From Alitta virens (lineage: Eukaryota; Annelida; Polychaeta; Phyllodocida; Nereididae): a stretch of 64,000 nt of DNA. Both the position numbers and the translations under genes were made by a program. Below the pieces are notes generated by a model. That model had not been told where the DNA came from. It worked only from the letters and a program-made list of their open reading frames with translations, and searched no databases. Positions 25,301 to 38,454 of this stretch are shown piece by piece. The DNA is taken from positions 10,073,374 through 10,137,373 of the forward strand of contig OW028580.1 in NCBI GenBank assembly GCA_932294295.1, given 5' to 3'. Position 1 is the first letter of the stretch; each line of letters opens with the position of its first letter.

Positions 25301-25991
25301 ATTTTTTGGTTTGTTGTTCACACTTTTTTTGGTTTGTTGTTCGCACATTTTTTGGTTTGTTGTTCACACTTTGTTTGTTTGTTGTTCACACTTTTTTTGG
25401 TTTCTTGTTCACACTTTGTTTGTTTGTTGTTCACACATTTTTTGTTTGTTGTTTACACTTTTTTTGTTTGTTGTTCACACATTTTTTGTTTGTTGTTTAC
25501 ACTTTGTTTGTTGTTCACACTTTTTTTGGTTTGTTGTTCACACTTTTTTTGGTTTGTTGTTCACACTTTTTTTGGTTTGTTGCTCACACTTTTTTTGGTT
25601 TGTTGTTCACACTTTTTTTGGTTTGTTGTTCACACTTTGTTTGTTTGTTTTTCACACATTTTTTGTTTGTTGTTTACACTTTGTTTGTTGTTCACACATT
25701 TTTTGGTTTATTGTTCACACTTTGTTTGTTGTTCACACTTTTTTTGGTTTGTTGTTCACACATTTTTTGGTTTGTTGTTCACACTTTTTTTGGTTTGTAG
25801 TTCGCACATTTTTTGGTTTGTTGTTCACACTTTTTTTGGTTTGTTGTTCACACTTTTTTTGGTTTGTTGTTCACACTTTTTTTGTTGTTCACACTTTGTT
25901 TGTTTGTTGTTCACACTTTGTTTGTTGTTCACACTTTGTTTGTTTGTTGTTCACACTTTTTTTGTTTGTTGTTCACACTTTTTTTGGTTAG
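22359..25991. repeat. 3.6-kb superunit, tandem copy 1
   Basis: Head-to-tail with the next interval. Marks: TGA at 22,677-22,679, TTTGCTG at 22,683 and 22,982, the core cassette at 23.6-24.2 kb, several TTCGCAC, and TAG at 25,798-25,800 in GTAGTTCGCAC (private to this copy). It has no poly-T monomer. Offset to copy 2 is 3,633 on the left and 3,588 after about 26.6 kb, a loss of two monomers in copy 2. Confidence 0.86.
23619..24161. repeat. Superunit core cassette, copy 2 of 5
   Basis: TTTTATG ATG at 23,629, TTTCATG ATG at 23,806, CACAATTT near 24,119, GTGCAC at 24,156-24,161. The monomer following TTTCATG has T7 where other copies have TTTG. Confidence 0.88.
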
Positions 25992-27206
25992 TTGTTCACA
26001 CTTTTTTTGTTTGTTGTTCACACTTTGTTTGTTGTTCACACTTTGTTTGTTTGTTGTTCACACTTTTTTTGTTTGTTGTTCACACTTTGTTTGTTTGTTG
26101 TTCACACATTTTTTGTTTGTTGTTTACACTTTGTTTGTTGTTCACACATTTTTTGGTTTATTGTTCACACTTTGTTTGTTGTTCACACTTTTTTTGGTTT
26201 GTTGTTCACACATTTTTTGGTTTGTTGTTCACACTTTTTTTGGTTTGTTGTTCGCACATTTTTTGGTTTGTTGTTCACACTTTTTTTGGTCTGTTGTTCA
26301 CACTTTTTTTGGTTTGCTGTTCACACTTTTTTTGTTGTTCACACTTTGTTTGTTGTTCACACTTTTTTTGTTTGTTGTTCACACTTTGTTTGTTTGTTGT
26401 TCACACATTTTTTGTTTGTTGTTTACACTTTGTTTGTTGTTCACACATTTTTTGGTTTATTGTTCACACTTTGTTTGTTGTTCACACTTTTTTTGGTTTG
26501 TTGTTCACACATTTTTTGGTTTGTTGTTCACACTTTTTTTGGTTTGTTGTTCGCACATTTTTTGGTTTGTTGTTCACACTTTTTTTGGTTTGTTGTTCAC
26601 ACTTTTTTTGGTTTGCTGTTCACACTTTTTTTGTTGTTCACACTTTTTTTGTTTGTTGTTCACACTTTGTTTGTTTGTTGTTCACACATTTTTTGTTTGT
26701 TGTTCACACTTTTTTTGGTTTCTTGTTCACACTTTGTTTGTTTGTTGTTCACACATTTTTTGTTTGTTGTTTACACTTTTTTTGTTTGTTGTTCACACAT
26801 TTTTGTTTGTTGTTTACACTTTGTTTGTTGTTCACACTTTTTTTGGTTTGTTGTTCACACTTTTTTTGGTTTGTTGCTCACACTTTTTTTGGTTTGTTGT
26901 TCACACTTTGTTTGGTTTGTTGTTCACACTTTGTTTGTTTGTTGTTCACACATTTTTTGTTTGTTGTTTACACTTTGTTTGTTGTTCACACATTTTTTGG
27001 TTTATTGTTCACACTTTGTTTGTTGTTCACACTTTTTTTGGTTTGTTGTTCACACTTTTTTTGTTTGTTGTTCACACTTTTTTTGTTTGTTGTTCACACT
27101 TTTTTTGGTTTATTGTTCACACTTTTTTTGGTTTGTTGTTCACACTTTTTTTGTTTGTTGTTCACACATTTTTTGTTTGTTGTTTACACTTTTTTTGTTT
27201 GTTGTT

Positions 27207-27749
27207 CACACATTTTATGTTTGTTCTTTACACTTTGTTTGTTGTTCACACTTTTTTTGGTTTGTTGTTCACACTTTTTTTGTTGTTCACACTTTGTTTG
27301 TTTGTTGTTCACACTTTTTTTGTTTGTTGTTCACACTTTGTTTGTTTGTTGTTCACACATTTTTTGTTTGTTGTTCACACTTTTTTTGGTTTCATGTTCA
27401 CACTTTGTTTGTTTGTTGTTCACACATTTTTTGTTTGTTGTTTACACTTTTTTTGTTTGTTGTTCACACATTTTTTGGTTTATTGTTCACACTTTGTTTG
27501 TTTGTTGTTCACACTTTGTTTGTTTGTTGTTCACACTTTGTTTGTTGTTCACACTTTGTTTGTTTGTTGTTCACACTTTTTTTGTTTGTTGTTCACACTT
27601 TTTTTGGTTTGTTGTTCACACTTTTTTTGTTTGTTGTTCACACTTTGTTTGTTGTTCACACTTTGTTTGTTTGTTGTTCACACTTTTTTTGGTTTGTTGT
27701 TCACAATTTTTTTGGTTTGTTGTTCACACTTTTTTTGTTTGTTGTGCAC
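27207..27749. repeat. Superunit core cassette, copy 3 of 5
   Basis: ATGs at 27,217 and 27,394 and GTGCAC at 27,744-27,749. The base after GTGCAC is G, giving CACGC, the only CpG I saw outside the TTCGCAC variant. Confidence 0.88.
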
Positions 27750-29544
27750 GCTTTTTTTGTTTGTTGTTCACACTTTTTTTGGTTTATTGTTCACACTTTT
27801 TTTGGTTTGTTGTTCACACTTTTTTTGTTTGTTGTTCACACTTTGTTTGTTGTTCACACTTTGTTTGTTTGTTGTTCACACTTTTTTTGTTTGTTGTTCA
27901 CACTTTGTTTGTTTGTTGTTCACACATTTTTTGTTTGTTGTTCACACTTTTTTTGGTTTCTTGTTCACACTTTGTTTGTTTGTTGTTCACACATTGTTTG
28001 TTTGTTGTTTACACTTTTTTTGTTTGTTGTTCACACATTTTTTGTTTGTTGTTTACACTTTGTTTGTTGTTCACACTTTTTTTGGTTTGTTGTTCACACT
28101 TTTTTTGGTTTGTTGTTCACACTTTTTTTGGTTTGTTGCTCACACTTTTTTTGGTTTGTTGTTCACACTTTTTTTGGTTTGTTGTTCACACTTTGTTTGT
28201 TTGTTGTTCACACATTTTTTGTTTGTTGTTTACACTTTGTTTGTTGTTCACACATTTTTTGGTTTATTGTTCACACTTTGTTTGTTGTTCACACTTTTTT
28301 TGGTTTGTTGTTCACACATTTTTTGGTTTGTTGTTCACACTTTTTTTGGTTTGTTGTTCGCACATTTTTTGGTTTGTTGTTCACACTTTTTTTGGTTTGT
28401 TGTTCACACTTTTTTTGGTTTGTTGTTCACACTTTTTTTGTTGTTCACACTTTGTTTGTTTGTTGTTCACACTTTTTTTGGTTTCTTGTTCACACTTTGT
28501 TTGTTTGTTGTTCACACATTTTTTGTTTGTTGTTTACACTTTTTTTGTTTGTTGTTCACACATTTTTTGTTTGTTGTTTACACTTTGTTTGTTGTTCACA
28601 CTTTTTTTGGTTTGTTGTTCACACTTTTTTTGGTTTGTTGTTCACACTTTTTTTGGTTTGTTGCTCACACTTTTTTTGGTTTGTTGTTCACACTTTTTTT
28701 GGTTTGTTGTTCACACTTTGTTTGTTTGTTTTTCACACATTTTTTGTTTGTTGTTTACACTTTGTTTGTTGTTCACACATTTTTTGGTTTATTGTTCACA
28801 CTTTGTTTGTTGTTCACACTTTTTTTGGTTTGTTGTTCACACATTTTTTGGTTTGTTGTTCACACTTTTTTTGGTTTGTTGTTCGCACATTTTTTGGTTT
28901 GTTGTTCACACTTTTTTTGGTTTGTTGTTCGCACATTTTTTGGTTTGTTGTTCACACTTTGTTTGTTTGTTGTTCACACTTTTTTTGGTTTCTTGTTCAC
29001 ACTTTGTTTGTTTGTTGTTCACACATTTTTTGTTTGTTGTTTACACTTTTTTTGTTTGTTGTTCACACATTTTTTGTTTGTTGTTTACACTTTGTTTGTT
29101 GTTCACACTTTTTTTGGTTTGTTGTTCACACTTTTTTTGGTTTGTTGTTCACACTTTTTTTGGTTTGTTGCTCACACTTTTTTTGGTTTGTTGTTCACAC
29201 TTTTTTTGGTTTGTTGTTCACACTTTGTTTGTTTGTTTTTCACACATTTTTTGTTTGTTGTTTACACTTTGTTTGTTGTTCACACATTTTTTGGTTTATT
29301 GTTCACACTTTGTTTGTTGTTCACACTTTTTTTGGTTTGTTGTTCACACATTTTTTGGTTTGTTGTTCACACTTTTTTTGGTTTGTTGTTCGCACATTTT
29401 TTGGTTTGTTGTTCACACTTTTTTTGGTTTGTTGTTCACACTTTTTTTGGTTTGTTGTTCACACTTTTTTTGTTGTTCACACTTTGTTTGTTTGTTGTTC
29501 ACACTTTGTTTGTTGTTCACACTTTGTTTGTTTGTTGTTCACAC

Positions 29545-29561
29545 TTTTTTTTTTTTTTTTT
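29545..29561. repeat. T17 monomer with all spacer G lost
   Basis: The run is followed directly by CACAC. The spacer of 15 bases plus the TT of the next TTCACAC equals 17, so this is the normal 22-bp monomer with every G replaced by T and no length change. Confidence 0.8.
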
Positions 29562-29970
29562 CACACTTTTTTTGGTTTGTTGTTCACACTTTTTTTGTTT
29601 GTTGTTCACACTTTGTTTGTTGTTCACACTTTGTTTGTTTGTTGTTCACACTTTGTTTGTTTGTTGTTCACACTTTTTTTGTTTGTTGTTCACACTTTGT
29701 TTGTTTGTTGTTCACACATTTTTTGTTTGTTGTTCACACTTTTTTTGGTTTCATGTTCACACTTTGTTTGTTTGTTGTTCACACTTTTTTTGTTTGTTGT
29801 TTACACTTTTTTTGTTTGTTGTTCACACATTTTTTGGTTTATTGTTCACACTTTGTTTGTTTGTTGTTCACACTTTGTTTGTTTGTTGTTCACACTTTGT
29901 TTGTTGTTCACACTTTGTTTGTTTGTTGTTCACACTTTTTTTGTTTGTTGTTCACACTTTTTTTGGTTAG

Positions 29971-31234
29971 TTGTTCACACTTTTTTTGTTTGTTGTTCAC
30001 ACTTTGTTTGTTGTTCACACTTTGTTTGTTTGTTGTTCACACTTTTTTTGTTTGTTGTTCACACTTTGTTTGTTTGTTGTTCACACATTTTTTGTTTGTT
30101 GTTCACACTTTTTTTGGTTTCTTGTTCACACTTTGTTTGTTTGTTGTTCACACATTTTTTGTTTGTTGTTTACACTTTTTTTGTTTGTTGTTCACACATT
30201 TTTTGGTTTATTGTTCACACTTTGTTTGTTTGTTGTTCACACTTTTTTTGGTTTGTTGTTCACACATTTTTTGGTTTGTTGTTCACACTTTTTTTGTTTG
30301 TTGTTCACACATTTTTTGTTTGTTGTTTACACTTTGTTTGTTGTTCACACTTTTTTTGGTTTGTTGTTCACACTTTTTTTGGTTTGTTGTTCACACTTTT
30401 TTTGGTTTGTTGCTCACACTTTTTTTGGTTTGTTGTTCACACTTTTTTTGGTTTGTTGTTCACACTTTGTTTGTTTGTTGTTCACACATTTTTTGTTTGT
30501 TGTTTACACTTTGTTTGTTGTTCACACATTTTTTGGTTTATTGTTCACACTTTGTTTGTTGTTCACACTTTTTTTGGTTTGTTGTTCACACATTTTTTGG
30601 TTTGTTGTTCACACTTTTTTTGGTTTGTTGTTCGCACATTTTTTGGTTTGTTGTTCACACTTTTTTTGGTTTGTTGTTCACACTTTTTTTGGTTTGTTGT
30701 TCACACTTTTTTTGGTTTGTTGTTCACACTTTTTTTGTTGTTCACACTTTGTTTGTTTGTTGTTCACACTTTGTTTGTTGTTCACACTTTGTTTGTTTGT
30801 TGTTCACACTTTTTTTTTTTTTGTTCACACTTTTTTTGGTTTGTTGTTCACACTTTTTTTGTTTGTTGTTCACACTTTGTTTGTTGTTCACACTTTGTTT
30901 GTTTGTTGTTCACACTTTGTTTGTTTGTTGTTCACACTTTTTTTGTTTGTTGTTCACACTTTGTTTGTTTGTTGTTCACACATTTTTTGTTTGTTGTTCA
31001 CACTTTTTTTGGTTTCATGTTCACACTTTGTTTGTTTGTTGTTCACACATTTTTTGTTTGTTGTTTACACTTTTTTTGTTTGTTGTTCACACATTTTTTG
31101 GTTTATTGTTCACACTTTGTTTGTTTGTTGTTCACACTTTGTTTGTTTGTTGTTCACACTTTGTTTGTTGTTCACACTTTGTTTGTTTGTTGTTCACACT
31201 TTTTTTGTTTGTTGTTCACACTTTTTTTGGTTAG
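29971..31234. repeat. TAG-to-TAG unit, 1,264 bp
   Basis: T13 at 30,810-30,822, ATG at 31,017, TAG at 31,232. The TAG-to-T-run distance (839) equals that of the unit at 37,192. Confidence 0.86.
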
Positions 31235-31966
31235 TTGTTCACACTTTTTTTGTTTGTTGTTCACACTTTGTTTGTTGTTCACACTTTGTTTGTTTGTTGT
31301 TCACACTTTTTTTGTTTGTTGTTCACACTTTGTTTGTTTGTTGTTCACACATTTTTTGTTTGTTGTTCACACTTTTTTTGGTTTCTTGTTCACACTTTGT
31401 TTGTTTGTTGTTCACACTTTTTTTGGTTTGTTGTTCACACTTTTTTTGGTTTGTTGTTCACACTTTTTTTGTTGTTCACACTTTGTTTGTTTGTTGTTCA
31501 CACTTTGTTTGTTGTTCACACTTTGTTTGTTTGTTGTTCACACTTTTTTTTTTTGTTCACACTTTTTTTGGTTTGTTGTTCACACTTTTTTTGTTTGTTG
31601 TTCACACTTTGTTTGTTGTTCACACTTTGTTTGTTTGTTGTTCACACTTTGTTTGTTTGTTGTTCACACTTTTTTTGTTTGTTGTTCACACTTTGTTTGT
31701 TTGTTGTTCACACATTTTTTGTTTGTTGTTCACACTTTTTTTGGTTTCATGTTCACACTTTGTTTGTTTGTTGTTCACACATTTTTTGTTTGTTGTTTAC
31801 ACTTTTTTTGTTTGTTGTTCACACATTTTTTGGTTTATTGTTCACACTTTGTTTGTTTGTTGTTCACACTTTGTTTGTTTGTTGTTCACACTTTGTTTGT
31901 TGTTCACACTTTGTTTGTTTGTTGTTCACACTTTTTTTGTTTGTTGTTCACACTTTTTTTGGTTAG
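31235..31966. repeat. Deleted TAG-to-TAG unit, 732 bp
   Basis: Left and right ends match the 1.26-kb unit, but about 0.53 kb between about 31,410 and 31,430 is absent. It has the shortest poly-T run of the window (T11, 31,544-31,554), ATG at 31,749 and TAG at 31,964. Confidence 0.82.
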
Positions 31967-33377
31967 TTGTTCACACTTTTTTTGTTTGTTGTTCACACTT
32001 TGTTTGTTGTTCACACTTTGTTTGTTTGTTGTTCACACTTTTTTTGTTTGTTGTTCACACTTTGTTTGTTTGTTGTTCACACATTTTTTGTTTGTTGTTC
32101 ACACTTTTTTTGGTTTCTTGTTCACACTTTGTTTGTTTGTTGTTCACACTTTGTTTGTTGTTCACACTTTGTTTGTTTGTTGTTCACACTTTTTTTGTTT
32201 GTTGTTCACACTTTGTTTGTTTGTTGTTCACACATTTTTTGTTTGTTGTTCACACTTTTTTTGGTTTCTTGTTCACACTTTGTTTGTTTGTTGTTCACAC
32301 ATTGTTTGTTTGTTGTTTACACTTTTTTTGTTTGTTGTTCACACATTTTTTGTTTGTTGTTTACACTTTGTTTGTTGTTCACACTTTTTTTGGTTTGTTG
32401 TTCACACTTTTTTTGGTTTGTTGTTCACACTTTTTTTGGTTTGTTGCTCACACTTTTTTTGGTTTGTTGTTCACACTTTTTTTGGTTTGTTGTTCACACT
32501 TTGTTTGTTTGTTGTTCACACATTTTTTGTTTGTTGTTTACACTTTGTTTGTTGTTCACACTTTTTTTGGTTTGTTGTTCACACTTTTTTTGGTTTGTTG
32601 TTCACACTTTTTTTGGTTTGTTGTTCACACTTTGTTTGTTTGTTTTTCACACATTTTTTGTTTGTTGTTTACACTTTGTTTGTTGTTCACACATTTTTTG
32701 GTTTATTGTTCACACTTTGTTTGTTGTTCACACTTTTTTTGGTTTGTTGTTCACACATTTTTTGGTTTGTTGTTCACACTTTTTTTGGTTTGTTGTTCGC
32801 ACATTTTTTGGTTTGTTGTTCACACTTTTTTTGGTTTGTTGTTCACACTTTTTTTGGTTTGTTGTTCACACTTTTTTTGTTGTTCACACTTTGTTTGTTT
32901 GTTGTTCACACTTTGTTTGTTGTTCACACTTTGTTTGTTTGTTGTTCACACTTTTTTTTTTTTTTTTTCACACTTTTTTTGGTTTGTTGTTCACACTTTT
33001 TTTGTTTGTTGTTCACACTTTGTTTGTTGTTCACACTTTGTTTGTTTGTTGTTCACACTTTGTTTGTTTGTTGTTCACACTTTTTTTGTTTGTTGTTCAC
33101 ACTTTGTTTGTTTGTTGTTCACACATTTTTTGTTTGTTGTTCACACTTTTTTTGGTTTCATGTTCACACTTTGTTTGTTTGTTGTTCACACATTTTTTGT
33201 TTGTTGTTTACACTTTTTTTGTTTGTTGTTCACACATTTTTTGGTTTATTGTTCACACTTTGTTTGTTTGTTGTTCACACTTTGTTTGTTTGTTGTTCAC
33301 ACTTTGTTTGTTGTTCACACTTTGTTTGTTTGTTGTTCACACTTTTTTTGTTTGTTGTTCACACTTTTTTTGGTTAG
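31967..33377. repeat. TAG-to-TAG unit, 1,411 bp
   Basis: Mosaic: the first 170 bp match other unit starts, then a block with CACATTGTTTG (about 32,300) and GTTTTTCACAC (about 32,641), T17 at 32,952-32,968, ATG at 33,160 and TAG at 33,375. Confidence 0.82.
32952..32968. repeat. Second T17 monomer
   Basis: Same state as 29,545-29,561: 17 T directly followed by CACAC, with T run to TAG 423 bp. Confidence 0.8.
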
Positions 33378-36300
33378 TTGTTCACACTTTTTTTGTTTGT
33401 TGTTCACACTTTGTTTGTTGTTCACACTTTGTTTGTTTGTTGTTCACACTTTTTTTGTTTGTTGTTCACACTTTGTTTGTTTGTTGTTCACACATTTTTT
33501 GTTTGTTGTTTACACTTTTTTTGTTTGTTGTTCACACATTTTTTGGTTTATTGTTCACACTTTGTTTGTTTGTTGTTCACACTTTTTTTGGTTTGTTGTT
33601 CACACATTTTTTGGTTTGTTGTTCACACTTTTTTTGGTTTGTTGTTCACACTTTTTTTGGTTTGTTGTTCACACTTTTTTTGGTTTGTTGTTCACACTTT
33701 TTTTGGTTTATTGTTCACACTTTTTTTGGTTTGTTGTTCACACTTTTTTTGTTTGTTGTTCACACTTTGTTTGTTGTTCACACTTTGTTTGTTTGTTGTT
33801 CACACTTTTTTTGTTTGTTGTTCACACTTTGTTTGTTTGTTGTTCACACATTTTTTGTTTGTTGTTCACACTTTTTTTGGTTTCTTGTTCACACTTTGTT
33901 TGTTTGTTGTTCACACATTGTTTGTTTGTTGTTTACACTTTTTTTGTTTGTTGTTCACACATTTTTTGTTTGTTGTTTACACTTTGTTTGTTGTTCACAC
34001 TTTTTTTGGTTTGTTGTTCACACTTTTTTTGGTTTGTTGTTCACACTTTTTTTGGTTTGTTGCTCACACTTTTTTTGGTTTGTTGTTCACACTTTTTTTG
34101 GTTTGTTGTTCACACTTTGTTTGTTTGTTGTTCACACATTTTTTGTTTGTTGTTTACACTTTGTTTGTTGTTCACACTTTTTTTGGTTTGTTGTTCACAC
34201 TTTTTTTGGTTTGTTGTTCACACTTTTTTTGGTTTGTTGCTCACACTTTTTTTGGTTTGTTGTTCACACTTTTTTTGGTTTGTTGTTCACACTTTGTTTG
34301 TTTGTTTTTCACACATTTTTTGTTTGTTGTTCACACTTTGTTTGTTGTTCACACTTTGTTTGTTTGTTGTTCACACTTTTTTTGGTTTGTTGTTCACAAT
34401 TTTTTTGGTTTGTTGTTCACACTTTTTTTGTTTGTTGTGCACACTTTTTTTGTTTGTTGTTCACACTTTTTTTGGTTTATTGTTCACACTTTTTTTGGTT
34501 TGTTGTTCACACTTTTTTTGTTTGTTGTTCACACTTTGTTTGTTGTTCACACTTTGTTTGTTTGTTGTTCACACTTTTTTTGTTTGTTGTTCACACTTTG
34601 TTTGTTTGTTGTTCACACATTTTTTGTTTGTTGTTCACACTTTTTTTGGTTTCTTGTTCACACTTTGTTTGTTTGTTGTTCACACATTTTTTGTTTGTTG
34701 TTTACACTTTGTTTGTTGTTCACACTTTTTTTGGTTTGTTGTTCACACTTTTTTTGGTTTGTTGTTCACACTTTTTTTGGTTTGTTGCTCACACTTTTTT
34801 TGGTTTGTTGTTCACACTTTTTTTGGTTTGTTGTTCACACTTTGTTTGTTTGTTTTTCACACATTTTTTGTTTGTTGTTCACACTTTGTTTGTTGTTCAC
34901 ACTTTGTTTGTTTGTTGTTCACACTTTTTTTGGTTTGTTGTTCACAATTTTTTTGGTTTGTTGTTCACACTTTTTTTGTTTGTTGTGCACACTTTTTTTG
35001 TTTGTTGTTCACACTTTTTTTGGTTTATTGTTCACACTTTTTTTGGTTTGTTGTTCACACTTTTTTTGTTTGTTGTTCACACTTTGTTTGTTGTTCACAC
35101 TTTGTTTGTTTGTTGTTCACACTTTTTTTGTTTGTTGTTCACACTTTGTTTGTTTGTTGTTCACACATTTTTTGTTTGTTGTTCACACTTTTTTTGGTTT
35201 CTTGTTCACACTTTGTTTGTTTGTTGTTCACACATTGTTTGTTTGTTGTTTACACTTTTTTTGTTTGTTGTTCACACATTTTTTGTTTGTTGTTTACACT
35301 TTGTTTGTTGTTCACACTTTTTTTGGTTTGTTGTTCACACTTTTTTTGGTTTGTTGTTCACACTTTTTTTGGTTTGTTGCTCACACTTTTTTTGGTTTGT
35401 TGTTCACACTTTTTTTGGTTTGTTGTTCACACTTTGTTTGTTTGTTGTTCACACATTTTTTGTTTGTTGTTCACACATTTTTTGTTTGTTGTTCACACAT
35501 TTTTTGGTTTATTGTTCACACTTTGTTTGTTGTTCACACTTTTTTTGGTTTGTTGTTCACACATTTTTTGGTTTGTTGTTCACACTTTTTTTGGTTTGTT
35601 GTTCGCACATTTTTTGGTTTGTTGTTCACACTTTTTTTGGTTTGTTGTTCACACTTTTTTTGGTTTGTTGTTCACACTTTTTTTGTTGTTCACACTTTGT
35701 TTGTTTGTTGTTCACACTTTTTTTGGTTTCTTGTTCACACTTTGTTTGTTTGTTGTTCACACATTTTTTGTTTGTTGTTTACACTTTTTTTGTTTGTTGT
35801 TCACACATTTTTTGTTTGTTGTTTACACTTTGTTTGTTGTTCACACTTTTTTTGGTTTGTTGTTCACACTTTTTTTGGTTTGTTGTTCACACTTTTTTTG
35901 GTTTGTTGCTCACACTTTTTTTGGTTTGTTGTTCACACTTTTTTTGGTTTGTTGTTCACACTTTGTTTGTTTGTTTTTCACACATTTTTTGTTTGTTGTT
36001 TACACTTTGTTTGTTGTTCACACATTTTTTGGTTTATTGTTCACACTTTGTTTGTTGTTCACACTTTTTTTGGTTTGTTGTTCACACATTTTTTGGTTTG
36101 TTGTTCACACTTTTTTTGGTTTGTTGTTCGCACATTTTTTGGTTTGTTGTTCACACTTTTTTTGGTTTGTTGTTCGCACATTTTTTGGTTTGTTGTTCAC
36201 ACTTTGTTTGTTTGTTGTTCACACTTTTTTTGGTTTCTTGTTCACACTTTGTTTGTTTGTTGTTCACACATTTTTTGTTTGTTGTTTACACTTTTTTTGT

Positions 36301-37191
36301 TTGTTGTTCACACATTTTTTGTTTGTTGTTTACACTTTGTTTGTTGTTCACACTTTTTTTGGTTTGTTGTTCACACTTTTTTTGGTTTGTTGCTCACACT
36401 TTTTTTGGTTTGTTGTTCACACTTTTTTTGGTTTGTTGTTCACACTTTGTTTGTTTGTTTTTCACACATTTTTTGTTTGTTGTTTACACTTTGTTTGTTG
36501 TTCACACATTTTTTGGTTTATTGTTCACACTTTGTTTGTTGTTCACACTTTTTTTGGTTTGTTGTTCACACATTTTTTGGTTTGTTGTTCACACTTTTTT
36601 TGGTTTGTTGTTCGCACATTTTTTGGTTTGTTGTTCACACTTTTTTTGGTTTGTTGTTCACACTTTTTTTGGTTTGTTGTTCACACTTTTTTTGTTGTTC
36701 ACACTTTGTTTGTTTGTTGTTCACACCTTGTTTGTTGTTCACACTTTGTTTGTTTGTTGTTCACACTTTTTTTTTTTTTTTTCACACTTTTTTTGGTTTG
36801 TTGTTCACACTTTTTTTGTTTGTTGTTCACACTTTGTTTGTTGTTCACACTTTGTTTGTTTGTTGTTCACACTTTGTTTGTTTGTTGTTCACACTTTTTT
36901 TGTTTGTTGTTCACACTTTGTTTGTTTGTTGTTCTCACATTTTTTGTTTGTTGTTCACACTTTTTTTGGTTTCATGTTCACACTTTGTTTGTTTGTTGTT
37001 CACACATTTTTTGTTTGTTGTTTACACTTTTTTTGTTTGTTGTTCACACATTTTTTGGTTTATTGTTCACACTTTGTTTGTTTGTTGTTCACACTTTGTT
37101 TGTTTGTTGTTCACACTTTGTTTGTTGTTCACACTTTGTTTGTTTGTTGTTCACACTTTTTTTGTTTGTTGTTCACACTTTTTTTGGTTAG
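33378..37191. repeat. Mosaic TAG-to-TAG interval, 3,814 bp
   Basis: Contains the 548-bp tandem duplication, partial superunit pieces (CACAATTT and GTGCAC twice), a TTCACACCTTG variant near 36,721, T16 at 36,767-36,782, TTCTCAC near 36,933, ATG at 36,974 and TAG at 37,189. Confidence 0.8.
34130..35225. repeat. 548-bp tandem duplication
   Basis: Two head-to-tail copies with offset 548: CACAATTT at 34,399 and 34,947, GTGCAC near 34,438 and 34,986, GTTTTTCACAC near 34,305 and 34,853. The match runs from about 34,130 to about 34,677 in copy 1 and ends where CACA+T6 becomes CACATTG near 35,232. Confidence 0.84.
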
Positions 37192-38454
37192 TTGTTCACA
37201 CTTTTTTTGTTTGTTGTTCACACTTTGTTTGTTGTTCACACTTTGTTAGTTTGTTGTTCACACTTTTTTTGTTTGTTGTTCACACTTTGTTTGTTTGTTG
37301 TTCACACATTTTTTGTTTGTTGTTCACACTTTTTTTGGTTTCTTGTTCACACTTTGTTTGTTTGTTGTTCACACATTTTTTGTTTGTTGTTTACACATTT
37401 TTTGTTTGTTGTTCACACATTTTTTGGTTTATTGTTCACACTTTGTTTGTTTGTTGTTCACACTTTTTTTGGTTTGTTGTTCACACATTTTTTGGTTTGT
37501 TGTTCACACTTTTTTTGTTTGTTGTTCACACATTTTTTGTTTGTTGTTTACACTTTGTTTGTTGTTCACACTTTTTTTGGTTTGTTGTTCACACTTTTTT
37601 TGGTTTGTTGTTCACACTTTTTTTAGTTTGTTGCTCACACTTTTTTTGGTTTGTTGTTCACACTTTTTTTGGTTTGTTGTTCACACTTTGTTTGTTTGTT
37701 GTTCACACATTTTTTGTTTGTTGTTTACACTTTGTTTGTTGTTCACACATTTTTTGGTTTATTGTTCACACTTTGTTTGTTGTTCACACTTTTTTTGGTT
37801 TGTTGTTCACACATTTTTTGGTTTGTTGTTCACACTTTTTTTGGTTTGTTGTTCGCACATTTTTTGGTTTGTTGTTCACACTTTTTTTGGTTTGTTGTTC
37901 ACACTTTTTTTGGTTTGTTGTTCACACTTTTTTTGGTTTGTTGTTCACACTTTTTTTGTTGTTCACACTTTGTTTGTTTGTTGTTCACACTTTGTTTGTT
38001 GTTCACACTTTGTTTGTTTGTTGTTCACACTTTTTTTTTTTTGTTCACACTTTTTTTGGTTTGTTGTTCACACTTTTTTTGTTTGTTGTTCACACTTTGT
38101 TTGTTGTTCACACTTTGTTTGTTTGTTGTTCACACTTTGTTTGTTTGTTGTTCACACTTTTTTTGTTTGTTGTTCACACTTTGTTTGTTTGTTGTTCACA
38201 CATTTTTTGTTTGTTGTTCACACTTTTTTTGGTTTCATGTTCACACTTTGTTTGTTTGTTGTTCACACATTTTTTGTTTGTTGTTTACACTTTTTTTGTT
38301 TGTTGTTCACACATTTTTTGGTTTATTGTTCACACTTTGTTTGTTTGTTGTTCACACTTTGTTTGTTTGTTGTTCACACTTTGTTTGTTGTTCACACTTT
38401 GTTTGTTTGTTGTTCACACTTTTTTTGTTTGTTGTTCACACTTTTTTTGGTTAG
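37192..38454. repeat. TAG-to-TAG unit, 1,263 bp
   Basis: Near copy of 29,971-31,234. Private changes: TAG at 37,247-37,249 (TTTGTTAG), TTTACACA+T6 near 37,391 and TAG at 37,624-37,626. T12 is at 38,031-38,042 and ATG at 38,237. Confidence 0.86.

Larger units (their letters stand above)
25992..29970. repeat. 3.6-kb superunit copy 2 plus poly-T/ATG/TAG block
   Basis: Repeats 22,359-25,955 up to about 29,543 (TTTGCTG at 26,316 and 26,615; core at 27.2 kb). It then enters a region-B block with T17 at 29,545-29,561, ATG at 29,753 and TAG at 29,968. Confidence 0.85.

Noticed and set aside
22359..25991. The 3.6-kb superunit as a transposable element
   Set aside because: It is made of the same monomers as its surroundings, with no terminal inverted repeats, target-site duplication, LTR or transposase/reverse transcriptase frame.
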